Source: OLB9 sp041392785 (lineage in GTDB: Bacteria > Bacteroidota > Bacteroidia > Chitinophagales > Saprospiraceae). Taken from it: DNA of 64,000 nucleotides. Shown here in pieces: positions 25,476-37,500 of this stretch. A program made the translations under genes and the position numbers. The notes under the pieces were generated by a model, which worked only from the letters and a program-made list of their open reading frames with translations, did no database searches and was not told the DNA's origin. Positions within the stretch are counted from its first letter, which is position 1, and each line of letters begins with the position of its first letter. The stretch covers positions 620,001 through 684,000 of the forward strand of contig JAWKLK010000001.1 of NCBI GenBank assembly GCA_041392785.1, given 5' to 3'.

Positions 25476-27866
25476 ATGTATAGAAGAATAAAAAAAGTTG
25501 CAGTTTTGGGCTCAGGGGTCATGGGTTCGGGTATCGCATGTCATTTGTCCAATATAGGGTTGGATGTCTTGCTTTTGGACATTTTACCTAACATGGCAGA
25601 AGACACACCTTCTGCCTTACGAAATAAAGTAGCCAGCACAGCATTAGCAAATGCTATAAAATCTAAACCCGATCCACTTTACGATCAAAAGTTGGTTTCT
25701 CGTATACATCTAGGCAATTTTTCTGATGACATGTCTAAAATATCAACTTGTGATTGGATCATCGAGGTCGTGGTTGAGCGCCTAGACATCAAAAAACAAA
25801 TACTCGACACTGTAGAAAAATATAGAAAACAAGGTTCTCTAATTACTACGAATACTTCGGGTATTCCTATTCATTTATTAGCAGAGGGAAGGAGTGATGA
25901 TTTTAAACAAAACTTCTGTGGTACACACTTCTTCAATCCAGCCAGATATATGGCATTGTTTGAAATCATTCCTCATTCAGAGACTGCACAAGACGTCATA
26001 GATCATTGGATACACTATGGTGAAGTATACTTAGGTAAAAAAAGTGTACTTTGTAAGGATACGCCAGCTTTTATTGCAAATAGAATCGGATTTTATAGTG
26101 GCAATAAAGTCAGTGAGCTAACAGAAACTTACGATCTTTCCATAGATGCAGTGGATAAGTTGACAGGTGATACGATCAATTGGCCAAACACTGGAAGTTA
26201 TCGGTTATTAGACCTTGTGGGACTTGATACAAGCGTGAAAGTGACGCAAGGAGTCATTGAAAATGCTCCAAATGACGAGTACGTACAAAAACTAAAAAAT
26301 AGACCTGTACCCAAAGCCACTCAATTTTTATTGGACAATAAGTGGTTGGGTGATAAATCAGGTCAAGGATTCTATAAGAAAACAGAAGATAAAGACGCTT
26401 CAGGAAAACGCATTATTCTTGCACTTGATCTCAAAACATTAGAGTATCGTCCGTCACAAAAACCCATGTTAGCGGCTGTCGGCATTGCCAAAAAAGTGGA
26501 AATCATGTCTAAAAGGCTGCAAGAGATTGTAGAATTAGACGATCCAAGCGGTAAATTCCTAAGAGATTTGTTGGTAGGTATTCTTACTTACAGTGCTAAT
26601 CGAATCCCTGAAATCAGTGATTCCATTTATAGTATTGATGATGCCATGAAAGCAGGATATGCTTGGGGATATGGTCCGTTTGAATATTGGGACTTATTGG
26701 GATTTGAAAAAGTTAGAGCCCTTGCTGACCAACTGGGAGAAAAAATGCCTGCATGGATAGATGACATGGCTTCAGCCGGTTTTACAGCCTTTTACAAACG
26801 AGAAAATGGAAAGAGGTACTATTTTGACTATATATCTCAAAGCTATAAACTGATACCTGGTTCAGAAATGGTCATACATCTGGACAACTTTAGAAATGTA
26901 AGCCCAGTGTATAAAAATGCTGAGTGTATCTTGCACGATATCGGCGATGGTGTTTTGAATTTGGAATTTATTTCCAAGGCCAACTCCATTGGAGAAGGAA
27001 TAGGTCAAGGCATTATTGAAGGAATCAGGTTGGCGGAAAATGAAGGTTGGAAAGGCTTGGTGATAGGCAATAATGCTAAGAATTTTTCTGTAGGTGCTAA
27101 TTTGATGGGTGTAGCTATGGTAGCAGGAATGGGAGATTTTAAAAAACTCGATGCTATGGTAGACGGATTCCAACAATTGAATATGCAGATTAGGTATTCT
27201 AAGATTCCTGTCGTAATTGCTACGCAAGGCTATGTATTCGGTGGTGGTTGCGAAATCCTAATGCACACTGATGCTGCAGTATGTCATGCAGAATCCTACA
27301 TCGGACTACCCGAAGTAGGTGTTGGACTTATACCAGGTGGCGGCGGAACTAAAGAATTTGCTCTAAGAGCATCAGAATCCTTCTTTGAAGGTGATGTACA
27401 AATACCAACGTTGATAGAAAAACTCAAAACCATTGCCACAGCTTCCATTTCGACTTCTGCACCAATGGCTTATAATTATGGGTACTTACTAAAAGAAAGG
27501 GATGATGTAGAACTCAATCTGGCATTTGTGCTTAGCAAAGCCAAAGAAAAAGTTATCCAATTAGCTGACAATTACGTTTCTCCTGAAGAAAAGAAGATAA
27601 CTGTATTAGGTCGTGGAGGTTTGGCAACCTTATACACTGCTATCAATGAGTTTTATCTAGGAAAATACATGTCTGAGTATGATGTGGAAATCTCCAGAAA
27701 AGTGGCATATGTGCTTTGCGGCGGCGACCTTACGGGTCAACAAACAGTGTCAGAACAATATTTGCTGGACTTGGAGAGAGAAGCCTTCTTACAACTTTTG
27801 GGTAATCAAAAGACCATTGATAGGATCATGTATATGCTCCAGAACAACAAACCATTGCGCAATTAA
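25476..27866 (+). CDS. 3-hydroxyacyl-CoA dehydrogenase/enoyl-CoA hydratase fusion
   Basis: This 796-residue bifunctional enzyme carries out the hydration and NAD-dependent oxidation steps of fatty-acid beta-oxidation. The dehydrogenase comes first: the NAD-binding GSGVMGSG (residues 12-19), NTSGIPIHLLAEG, GTHFFNPARYMALFEIIPHS and the substrate domain beginning KDTPAFIANRIGF. The hydratase comes second: KNFSVGANLMGVAMVAGMG, IATQGYVFGGGCEILMHTDA and IGLPEVGVGLIPGGGGTKEF supply the oxyanion loop and glutamates. This order (FadN type) is reversed from E. coli FadB/FadJ. A thiolase gene follows 33 bases downstream, forming a beta-oxidation operon. Confidence 0.94.
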   Translation: MYRRIKKVAVLGSGVMGSGIACHLSNIGLDVLLLDILPNMAEDTPSALRNKVASTALANAIKSKPDPLYDQKLVSRIHLGNFSDDMSKISTCDWIIEVVVERLDIKKQILDTVEKYRKQGSLITTNTSGIPIHLLAEGRSDDFKQNFCGTHFFNPARYMALFEIIPHSETAQDVIDHWIHYGEVYLGKKSVLCKDTPAFIANRIGFYSGNKVSELTETYDLSIDAVDKLTGDTINWPNTGSYRLLDLVGLDTSVKVTQGVIENAPNDEYVQKLKNRPVPKATQFLLDNKWLGDKSGQGFYKKTEDKDASGKRIILALDLKTLEYRPSQKPMLAAVGIAKKVEIMSKRLQEIVELDDPSGKFLRDLLVGILTYSANRIPEISDSIYSIDDAMKAGYAWGYGPFEYWDLLGFEKVRALADQLGEKMPAWIDDMASAGFTAFYKRENGKRYYFDYISQSYKLIPGSEMVIHLDNFRNVSPVYKNAECILHDIGDGVLNLEFISKANSIGEGIGQGIIEGIRLAENEGWKGLVIGNNAKNFSVGANLMGVAMVAGMGDFKKLDAMVDGFQQLNMQIRYSKIPVVIATQGYVFGGGCEILMHTDAAVCHAESYIGLPEVGVGLIPGGGGTKEFALRASESFFEGDVQIPTLIEKLKTIATASISTSAPMAYNYGYLLKERDDVELNLAFVLSKAKEKVIQLADNYVSPEEKKITVLGRGGLATLYTAINEFYLGKYMSEYDVEISRKVAYVLCGGDLTGQQTVSEQYLLDLEREAFLQLLGNQKTIDRIMYMLQNNKPLRN

Positions 27867-27899
27867 ACTTATTTTAAAAAATTTAAGACAACGTATCAA

Positions 27900-29072
27900 A
27901 TGAATGCATATATCATAAAAGGTTTTAGATCAGCCGTTGGAAAAGCCAAAAAAGGCGGATTCAAAAATTATAGATCTGATGACTTAGCGGTACATATTAT
28001 CCAACATTTAAGAGAAAGTTTGCCTCAACTAGATACTAAGTATATTGATGATGTGATAGTTGGTTGTGCCAATCCTGAAGGTGAGCAAGGCCTACAAGTA
28101 GGTAGGTTGATTGCTTCTAGGTCATTAGGATATCATGTGCCTGGTATGACCATCAATAGGTATTGTGCTTCCGGATTAGAAGCTATAGCCATAGCAACAG
28201 CGAAAATAAAAGCCGGTATGGGCCAATGCTATATTGCAGGAGGAGCTGAATCAATGTCTTTGATCCCTATGACTGGATACAAATTAGCACCAAGTTATCA
28301 AGCTGCTATGGACAATGTCAATTATCATGTGAGCATGGGCCACACAGCTGAAGCAGTTGCTGATAAATACAATATTTCTAGAGAACAATCTGATATTTTT
28401 GCTGCAAGATCACATAAATTAGCGGCAGAAGCTATTGCAGAAGGTAGGTTTAAAGACCAGATTGTTCCAATCCATGTAGAAGAAGTTACTGTAAAAGATA
28501 ATAAAAGAGTTGAACTATCACATATAGTGGATACGGATGAAGGAGTCAGAGCGGATACCACAGTAGATGCATTGATGAAACTTAGGCCGGTTTTCAAAGT
28601 AAATGGTAAGGTCACGGCAGGTAATTCGTCACAAACATCTGATGGAGCTGCATTCGTTGTAGTCATGAGTGAATCTTTGATGAAAGAACTCAACCTGGAA
28701 CCCGAAGCGCGCCTTGTGTCTTGCTCTGTAGGAGGAGTAGATCCCTTATATATGGGTATAGGCCCAGTAGTTGCCATTCCAAAGGCATTGAAATTGGCAA
28801 ATTTGTCACTGAATGATATACAACTGATAGAATTAAACGAAGCATTTGCCGCCCAATCACTTGCTGTCATACAAGAGGCAGGTCTAAATCCTGACATTGT
28901 CAATGTCAATGGTGGTGCTATAGCCCTTGGTCATCCATTGGGGTGTACCGGAGCCAAGTTAACGATCCAAATCATAGATGAATTGCGCCGAAGAAACCAA
29001 AGATACGGGATGGTTACCGCCTGTGTAGGAGGTGGTCAAGGTATTGCAGGGATCATTGAGCGTTTGAACTGA
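27900..29072 (+). CDS. fadA: Acetyl-CoA C-acyltransferase (3-ketoacyl-CoA thiolase)
   Basis: The 390-residue thiolase cleaves 3-ketoacyl-CoA to acetyl-CoA and a shortened acyl-CoA, completing the beta-oxidation cycle started by its upstream neighbour. The nucleophile is C89 in TINRYCASGLEAIA, the general-base histidine is H345 in GGAIALGHPLGCTGA, and the second catalytic cysteine is C375 in VTACVGGGQG. The N-terminal GFRSAVGKAKKGGFK and length match the family. An acetoacetyl-CoA-specific enzyme cannot be excluded, but the pairing with the dehydrogenase/hydratase favours FadA. Confidence 0.94.
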   Translation: MNAYIIKGFRSAVGKAKKGGFKNYRSDDLAVHIIQHLRESLPQLDTKYIDDVIVGCANPEGEQGLQVGRLIASRSLGYHVPGMTINRYCASGLEAIAIATAKIKAGMGQCYIAGGAESMSLIPMTGYKLAPSYQAAMDNVNYHVSMGHTAEAVADKYNISREQSDIFAARSHKLAAEAIAEGRFKDQIVPIHVEEVTVKDNKRVELSHIVDTDEGVRADTTVDALMKLRPVFKVNGKVTAGNSSQTSDGAAFVVVMSESLMKELNLEPEARLVSCSVGGVDPLYMGIGPVVAIPKALKLANLSLNDIQLIELNEAFAAQSLAVIQEAGLNPDIVNVNGGAIALGHPLGCTGAKLTIQIIDELRRRNQRYGMVTACVGGGQGIAGIIERLN

Positions 29073-29148
29073 TGACTTGGACAATATTCAAAGTACATAT
29101 ATTAAAATAAAAACACATTTCAACACAAATAATAATAGGTAAGATTAT

Positions 29149-30066
29149 ATGAGTTTATTGACAGTGGGTACAGTAGCTTTTGACTCTATTGAAACCCCTT
29201 ATGGAAGAGCAGAGCGTGTCGTGGGTGGTGCTTGCACGTATATTAGTTGGGCCGCATCTTATTTTCAGTCTGATATACATTTAGTCTCAATAGTTGGTGA
29301 TGATTTTCCAAAAGAAGAACTCACCAAACTCGAATCCCGAGGTGTCAATCTAGATGGTCTGGAAGTAGTAAAAGGAGGCAAATCTTTCTTTTGGGAAGGA
29401 AAATACCACCAAAACATGAACTCGAGAGATACCATTACCACGGAGTTGAATGTATTGGCTGATTTTAATCCTATACTTCCTGAGATGGCAAAATCAGCGA
29501 AATTTGTAATGTTAGGTAATCTGACTCCAGCTATTCAAGCAGCTGTTTTGGATCAGTTGGATGGAAGTCAAACATTAATTGCTTTAGATACGATGAATTT
29601 TTGGATGGATATTGCTCTTGACGAATTATTAAATGTCATAAAGAGAATCGATATCCTCATTATAAATGACGAAGAGGCTAGACAGCTCTCTGGTGAACAT
29701 TCTTTAGTTAAAGCTGCACATCATATTTTTGATTTAGGCATTCAATATTTAGTAATTAAAAAGGGTGAGCATGGGGCATTACTATTCAGTAAAGATGATG
29801 TATTCTTCGCTCCCGCTTTGCCATTAGCTGAAGTCAATGACCCAACTGGTGCAGGAGATACTTTTGCAGGCGGATTTATGGGATACCTTTCTAGAACTAA
29901 AGATATATCTATGGAAGGAATGAAGAGAGCCATCATTGCAGGTTCAGCAATGGCATCATTTTGTGTTGAAGATTTCAGCTTGAATAAGTTAAAAGCATTG
30001 GATATGCCAATGATTCAACAAAGATTAAGGAGCTTTAAAAACCTTATACACTTTGATTTAGAATAG
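29149..30066 (+). CDS. PfkB family sugar/nucleoside kinase
   Basis: The 305-residue kinase starts MSLLTVGTVAFDSIETPYGR and shows the PfkB ribokinase signatures: an N-terminal glycine pair (VVGGACTYISWAASYF) and the C-terminal catalytic motif NDPTGAGDTFAGGFMGYL, where the aspartate of GAGD is the base. The N-terminal features are closest to the 2-carbohydrate/adenosine-kinase-like group of Bacteroidota, but the substrate is unknown. The DUF819 gene follows 5 bases downstream and is probably cotranscribed, which could suggest a transported substrate, though this is speculative. Confidence 0.88.
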   Translation: MSLLTVGTVAFDSIETPYGRAERVVGGACTYISWAASYFQSDIHLVSIVGDDFPKEELTKLESRGVNLDGLEVVKGGKSFFWEGKYHQNMNSRDTITTELNVLADFNPILPEMAKSAKFVMLGNLTPAIQAAVLDQLDGSQTLIALDTMNFWMDIALDELLNVIKRIDILIINDEEARQLSGEHSLVKAAHHIFDLGIQYLVIKKGEHGALLFSKDDVFFAPALPLAEVNDPTGAGDTFAGGFMGYLSRTKDISMEGMKRAIIAGSAMASFCVEDFSLNKLKALDMPMIQQRLRSFKNLIHFDLE

Positions 30067-30071
30067 TTTTT

Positions 30072-31325
30072 ATGTTGCTATCGACCACTCCCGTATTTAC
30101 AAATGATGCAATAGTTTTAGGCCTACTATTGGGTGCATTGGCATTTGTATTTTATACTTCACAATTATCTTCATGGAGTAAATTTTATAGAATTGTACCA
30201 CCATTATTACTTTGCTATTTTATTCCTGCACTACTCAACTGGCCGTTAAATTTAATTTCAGGTGATATTTCGAATATTTATCATGTGTCCACTAGATATT
30301 TATTACCTGCGGCAATTATATTTTTATGCTTGAGTATTGATTTTAAAGGATTGCTAAATTTAGGAAGCAAATCTTTAATCATGTTTATTACGGCAGTAAT
30401 GGGTATTGTGCTAGGCGGTCCGATAGCCTTTCTTTCGGCAAAATACCTATTTCCTACGATTATTCCTGTAGAGCCAGAAACACTTTGGAAAGGCATGAGT
30501 ACTATTGCTGGAAGTTGGATTGGAGGAAGCGCCAATCAAACAGCAATGAAAGAAATTTATAATGTCAATGATAGTTTGTTTGGGACGATGTTAGTAGTAG
30601 ATATAGTAGTTGCCAATATTTGGATGGGCTTCTTATTATACGGTGCAAGTATTTCTGATAAAATAGATCTAGCATTAAAAGCAGACAATACTTCAATAAA
30701 AATTTTAGAGCAAAAAGTTAGTGATTTCAGAAAAAAAGTGGAGAAAAATCCAACTACAACAGAACTTATTGTATTGATGGCAGTAGGCTTTATTGGAGTA
30801 GGTTTGTCTCATTTATTGGCGGATTTGACGTTGCCTTTTATGGAACAATACAGCGAATTACTTAATACATATAAATTATCCGCACTTAACAATTCATTTT
30901 TTTGGTTGGTATTTTATGCTACGACCATTGGGTTGTTGATTTCATTTACTAAAGCAAGAAGATTAGAAGGTTATGGTGCATCAAAGTGGGGGAGTGTTTT
31001 TATTTATATTTTAGTAGCTACAATAGGTATGAAAATGCACTTGGATGAAGTTTTTAATAACTTAGGATTATTTCTAATAGGTCTTATATGGATGATAGTT
31101 CATGTGGCTTTACTTTTTATAGTCGCCTATCTGATTAAAGCTCCCTTCTTTTTCCTTGCGGTGGGCAGCCAAGCCAGTGTGGGTGGTGCAGCTTCAGCAC
31201 CCGTTGTAGCATCAGCTTTTAGTCCTTCCCTAGCTCCTGTAGGCGTACTATTAGCGGTATTGGGCTATGCTTTAGGTACATATGGTGCTTTAATATGTGC
31301 ACAAATAATGGCTAGCTTATCATAA
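30072..31325 (+). CDS. DUF819 family membrane protein
   Basis: The 417-residue protein has about 10-12 membrane helices. The motifs YLLPAAIIFLCLSIDFKGLL, GSWIGGSANQTAMKEIYNVN and, near the C-terminus, FFLAVGSQASVGGAASAPVV are those of DUF819 (PF05684), a putative transporter family related to B. subtilis YjcL. The twin GGSAN and GGAAS regions suggest an inverted-repeat transporter fold with glycine-rich re-entrant loops. The substrate is unknown. It is coupled to the PfkB kinase gene by a 5-base gap. Confidence 0.88.
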   Translation: MLLSTTPVFTNDAIVLGLLLGALAFVFYTSQLSSWSKFYRIVPPLLLCYFIPALLNWPLNLISGDISNIYHVSTRYLLPAAIIFLCLSIDFKGLLNLGSKSLIMFITAVMGIVLGGPIAFLSAKYLFPTIIPVEPETLWKGMSTIAGSWIGGSANQTAMKEIYNVNDSLFGTMLVVDIVVANIWMGFLLYGASISDKIDLALKADNTSIKILEQKVSDFRKKVEKNPTTTELIVLMAVGFIGVGLSHLLADLTLPFMEQYSELLNTYKLSALNNSFFWLVFYATTIGLLISFTKARRLEGYGASKWGSVFIYILVATIGMKMHLDEVFNNLGLFLIGLIWMIVHVALLFIVAYLIKAPFFFLAVGSQASVGGAASAPVVASAFSPSLAPVGVLLAVLGYALGTYGALICAQIMASLS

Positions 31326-31545
31326 GCTGCTTTATTTACTCTGTGGCATTCACACTTAATATTTTCCTTTTTTTTATAATACCCTACTTCATCCATTTGG
31401 GGTAAAAGTTATATTTTCCTTTTATATAATATATTGGTACGGTTTTTGAATTGTGTAGTTATTGAATAGTCATTTCATTTGTAATTCACAGGTGGAATCG
31501 ATGATATGGTAACATTAAAGACCCAAAATTCCAAAATTGAGACCT

Positions 31546-34500
31546 ATGTACAGACGATTAAACATTATTTTTTCGATGGTTATCTTATTATGCCATTGGA
31601 CTAACGGAAAATCCCAAATTGCTCCATGTAATTGTAGCCCGGTATTGGATATCTTTGTAGATCAATGTAAAACTATTGGTGCATCTACAGATATTAGTTA
31701 TTTTGTATATGATGAGGATAATGCATCCTCTTCACATCACTTAGCGCTCTTTATTAATGGTGCTAAAATTTACGAGAAAACCATTACTCTAGATCAAAAT
31801 GGATTCTATTCCGAAAGCACTCCGTATAAATTTTATAAGGATTCGGATATTTTAATTGAATTTCAGTGCGAACAGACTGGTTGTATTTCTAGTAAATCTT
31901 TGCACCTTGAAACAATGCCAGAATTCGAATTACTTGTACAAAATGTATCTTGTAATGGTGTAAATGATGGTGTAATTGCTATTGCAAATGACGCCACCAG
32001 CTTGGTAGATATTGTATGGGAGTCAGGGGAAAAGAAAAAAGATGTTCGAAATCTTGCTCCTGGAAAATATCCAATAACAATATATAATATTACCAACTCA
32101 TGTAAAAATTTTAGAGAAGTCGAAATCAAAACTCCTAGTACTCTTGATGCCAAATTCCATACATTCCATATAGGATGTGACAATGGTAATGCACAATATC
32201 TTAAGGCCACAATCAGAGGTGGAACATCTCCATATGTCTATGATTGGGATGATAATGGTCTAAATGGGTATGATGATAATGATAAAATTGTATTTAACTC
32301 ATATCAGGATTTCACGCTGAAAATAAAAGACAAAAATGGTTGTGCTTTGACTGCAAAAGCTACTCCAGAATTAAAAAGTGTTACTAACTATTCAGTTAAA
32401 GATGGAGAAGTCAATTCTACTGAGTTAATTGATAATAACAAATATCTTTTTGATCTAATGCAAGCTGCAAATATAAAAAACGGAGACATCGATCAAGATG
32501 GCTTAGACGGTAGTTTGTACAATATTACTTTCTATAAAAATCAAAGTGATGCAGACAATCAACAAAACGCTTTAGAATATATTTATGCTGCCCAGCCAGG
32601 TAGTACTGTCATTGCAAGGATAGAAAATTTTAATGAGTGCGTAAAAACTGCGAGTGTCTCACTGGCAACTCCACAGTTTTGCCTAGTGATAAAAGAAGCA
32701 TGTGACAATGATGGTATCAAGGAATTAATACCTCAAACTTGTATAGATCCTGTGACGTCTTTAGCTCCAGGTGGTGTTTGGGAAGCTTTTGAAATCGTAA
32801 ATACAACGGAACAAACCTTACCGGTTTCTCCTTTGGTATATATAGATGATAAGGTTTACTTCGATCCTCAGATCGTAGGGGAGGGAAATTTCAGAATATA
32901 TTATACTCCGCCAGGAGGAGAGCGACAATTTGCAGCTTTCGATGTGCAAGCTGTGAATCCACAATTGTATCCATACACAGATGTGAATTGTGGAAATACT
33001 CCAATAATCTATCTGATAGCCAATCCTAATGGCGGAGATTTAGTTGGTCCAAATATCTTGGGACAAAATAGCAATGGACTCTATATGATAAATACTGCAG
33101 GTTTAATTGTAGGAACACCATATAATTATTCTTATACTTATAATGGAAGTTTTAAATCAGGACTCATTTGTTCAAAAGAAGTATCCACCCAACTCACTTT
33201 GGCTCCTTTTCCAGTAATAGACATTGTCAATGTACCTGCGTCACTGTGTTATGAAGATAGACTTTCTCTAGATGTGAATGTTTCTGCATCAGAAGAAGTA
33301 ACCTATGAATGGTACACACCTTCAAACAGGACCGTTCCATTTTCAAGACTTAAGAATCCTGAAATCGTAGATGCTTCCGAAACTGGATATTATTTAGTTA
33401 AAGTTATACAAGAAAACGGATGCTTTGCAGTAGATTCTGAATATGTAGAAGTGATAACATTACCTTCCATTTCATGTGCTGTTGATGCTTCAGTCACCTG
33501 TTTTGGCGGATCAAATGCACGAGCTGAAGTAGAAGTGGTAGATCCTTCTGGAATAGGTGGTTATTCCATTGAGTGGAGCAATGGCTCCACTGATTTCATT
33601 CAAAATGAATTATCCGCAGGTAAATATTTTGTGACAGTCACAAATAATAGAGGTTGTAAAGATACTTGCTCTGTATTAATAAACACTCCACCGGCATTTA
33701 ATATTGATTGTACACATGGTATCAATTCTGTTGATTGTTTTGGCGCATTGAACGGATCCAATACAATATCTGCAACAGGTGGTACACCACCATATACTTT
33801 TAGTTTAGACGGAACAGTTTATGCATCAAATAACATTTTCAATAACTTAAGTTCAGATGCATATACCGTATACATTAAGGACTTTAATAACTGTGTGGAT
33901 TCATGTAAATTTGAAATATCTCAGCCTGAAGAATTAACATGTAATTTGACTCCAGTAGATTTATCATGTTTTATGGCAAATGATGGTATAGTTTCAGCCT
34001 TTGTCACTGGCGGTGTTGAGCCATACAGATATATATGGAATACAGGAGCAACTTCTTCAGAGATAAAAGGATTGCCTGCTGGAAACTATTCTGTTACAAT
34101 CTATGATGCCAAAAATTGCTCATCAATATGTGATATCATTTTAACACAACCTGGCAAAATTAATTCAGGTTTACTACCTACAGATGTATGCTTGGATTTC
34201 GATAAAATCATAGCTACAAATATATCTAGAACTGAAGGTAGCTATATAGACAATACGAAAGAAAATCACACGTATGATGTGACATGGTCTCTTTCCCAAA
34301 GTGCGCATACTGTAGCCACTGGTGCTGTAGATACAAATCTTGTGTTTGGAGCATCCGATGAAAGTATCAAATTTAACACATACTGTCTAAAAGAAGGTAC
34401 TGCTAACATATTGGTTCATATTGAAGACCAAAATGGGTGTGATCTGATAGATTCCACTGCTGTGAATATTGCATCATGTGTAGACTTGGCATTACGAAAG

Positions 34501-37500
34501 TCAACCATTGGGACAGGTGTGCGATATACCGGTGAAACAGTAGGTCATTTAATAGAAGTTTATAATCAAGGTACCATTGCTGTCAAAGATATCCTGATCA
34601 GAGATATTGTTCCGACAGGTTACATCTTCCATGTAGAAGATAATACAACTATCATTACTGGAAATCCATATGAATGGGAATTAAATCCTGATGGTCTTTA
34701 TATTACAAAAATAGATCAACTACTGCCAGGTGATTCAAAAAATTTAAAAATATTTTTACGAATAGCGGATGATTATTCAGGAAACCTGTTGGTCAATAGA
34801 GCCGAAATATTTGATTTTTATTCTATTATTTCAGATTCAAAAGTAAAACATAATCCTGTAGATGAAGATGATTTTAATAACGACATATCACGTCAAAATG
34901 AAGTAGATGATGAGCTTTGTGATTCAAATAATACTGATCCTTTATGTAATCAAGATGATAATGAATTTGATGAAGATAAGTCAGATTTTGACATAGTGAC
35001 ATTATGTACGTTAGAAGGTACGTTTTTTGATGAAAGTGCTTGTGTCACATCTAATCTTGCAACTGCTACTTTCAACATAAATTCGATTGATTTATCCAAA
35101 TTTGATCCAAATGGTGACGGAGATGGAAGCAGTGCAGATGGCGATGCAGGAAATCTTGTTGATGGCATTTATAATTCTTATTTTAACGCAATGATGGGTG
35201 AAAAAGCAATCACAGGTTCCATTAAATTTACAACTGCAAATATTGCGAGTAATGGTATGTTATTAGGAAATGGTGATTTGCTCATTAATACCGAAGATGA
35301 TATCAAATTATTTGCAAGATTGGTTTCCCTTGAAAATTGTGTTGCTGTTTCAAATATGAATTTGGACTTTAATATTACAGCTCCAATTATTTCTGAGCCA
35401 ATTAGTGTTGTGTCACTGTTGAATGACAATGATGTCTGCTTTGAAGTATCTGTTAGTCCAGATGTTGAAGACATCGTAGAATATCAGTGGCAAATATTAC
35501 AAAATGGTGTTTTTACTGATATACCAGGGGCAATTGAAGCAGATTATTGTATTCCCGTTGTAACAGAAGCATATGATAATGCCGAGTTTAAAGTCTTGAT
35601 ACGAGACATCAAATCTACCAACGAAGTCTGTACACAAGCATCTCAGGTAGCAAGATTAGAATTAGAAGGAGATCCTAAGCTAGCTTGTCTTGATTTGATC
35701 AGAGTATCACTTGATGATGATTGTCTTGCCCTCATTACAGCTAATATGGTTCTTGCTGATGATAGGTTCAGTGATAGAATTAACATTGTAATCAAAGATG
35801 AAAATGGTGTTGTAATCAATAATCCAATCAATTCCGCCACAATTGGCAATACATACACCGTGTATGCTATCGATAGTACTACAGGTAATTCATGTTGGTC
35901 AGAAATTTATGTGGAAGATAAATTACCACCAGTTATTTCTTGTCCTAACGATATCACCACTACTTGCGCAAATGGAAATCCTTTAATACTTGATCCAACA
36001 TTTTATGACAGTTGTGACCCTACTGCCGTATTAACAAAGATTAAAGATATTTCAGTAGATTTGGCCTGTGGAGATGATTTTATTGCATATCGCGAATTAA
36101 CTTATACAGCAGAAGATATTTACAATAACGTGTCTGCGCCATGTGTTTTCAGAATATATTTTGAACCATTGGATACGGATGACATTACGATGCCTTCAAA
36201 CATTGAGATATCCTGTTCTACTTATAACTGGGATACGAATGGTAATAACTATCCTGATGTGAAAGAGACTGGGATTCCGACCTATAATGGTTACGAGCTT
36301 GCTATTCCAAATGTGAATGACATAACCAAATTGTTGTCAAATAATAATTGTAGAATAAACATACAATTTACAGATACCGAAATACCATTATGCGGTGATA
36401 CTTATAAAATATTGCGATCATTCAACGTACTTAATTGGTGTAGCGGTGCAGTAAGAACACATAATCAAATCATAAAAATTTATGATGACATCTTACCTCA
36501 AATGATATGTGGAAGTAGCACTCCATACCAAAAATATACTGAAAAACATAAGTGTACCGCTGACTTTACAGTGCCTGAACCTATTGTTACTGATTGCAAC
36601 ACTACTTCTTGGTCCATTAATTACAAAGTCCAGGATAAGTATGGAAACTTTGACGAGAATCAGCCATTTATTAATGACAATGTGGTTAATTACTCAGGCG
36701 TCACTTCTATTGTTGATCTTCCTATTGGTTTGACTTTACTTCAATATACAGTAGAAGATGCATGTGGCAATGTAAGTTCTTGTACGGCTATGGTAAATAT
36801 AATAGATACAGAAACTCCTGTACCTGTTTGTGATGAAATAACAGTAATCAGCCTTGACCAAAATGGATCTGCAAGACTTTTTGCAAAAACAATAGATGAT
36901 GGAAGTCATGATAATTGTACAGATCTTACTTATTCTATAAGAAGAATGAGTAACTATTGCTCAGGAACAGCACCTACTCTAGATCACTACAATGGAAATG
37001 TCTATCATGAGTATGTAGATTTTTGTTGTAATGACCAATCTGTACCAAATCAACAAGTAGAGCTTTTGGTCTCTGATCAGAGTGGTAACAAGAATGTTTG
37101 TATGGCAAATATTGAGATTCAAAATAAAACAGTTCCTATCATAACATGTCCAATAAACACCACTGTTGATTGTTCTGATGATACTTCTATAAGCGCACAT
37201 GGTTCAGCAACTTTTGAGGCTGGATGTGACATTTATTATATTACCCAGTTACCGGATAACATTTCAGAATATTCATGTGGAGAAAAGAGAATAGCCAGAA
37301 CTTGGCAAGTCAAAACAAATATTGGGAATACCACAGTTGCTAGTTGTACGCAATACATTGATGTCAAAAACCTAACTCCTTTTGATCTCAATACTGTGAC
37401 ATTCCCAACAGATGTAGTTCTTGTAAATAAATGTAATACCCCTGGAGATTTTGGGCCTAACAATCCATCAACAGGTGGATACCCAACCTACGACAAAGTA

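Noticed and set aside
28325..28909. 194-codon antisense ORF opposite the thiolase gene
   Set aside because: It lies wholly within a well-supported thiolase gene, has serine/threonine-rich composition typical of antisense reading, and matches no family.
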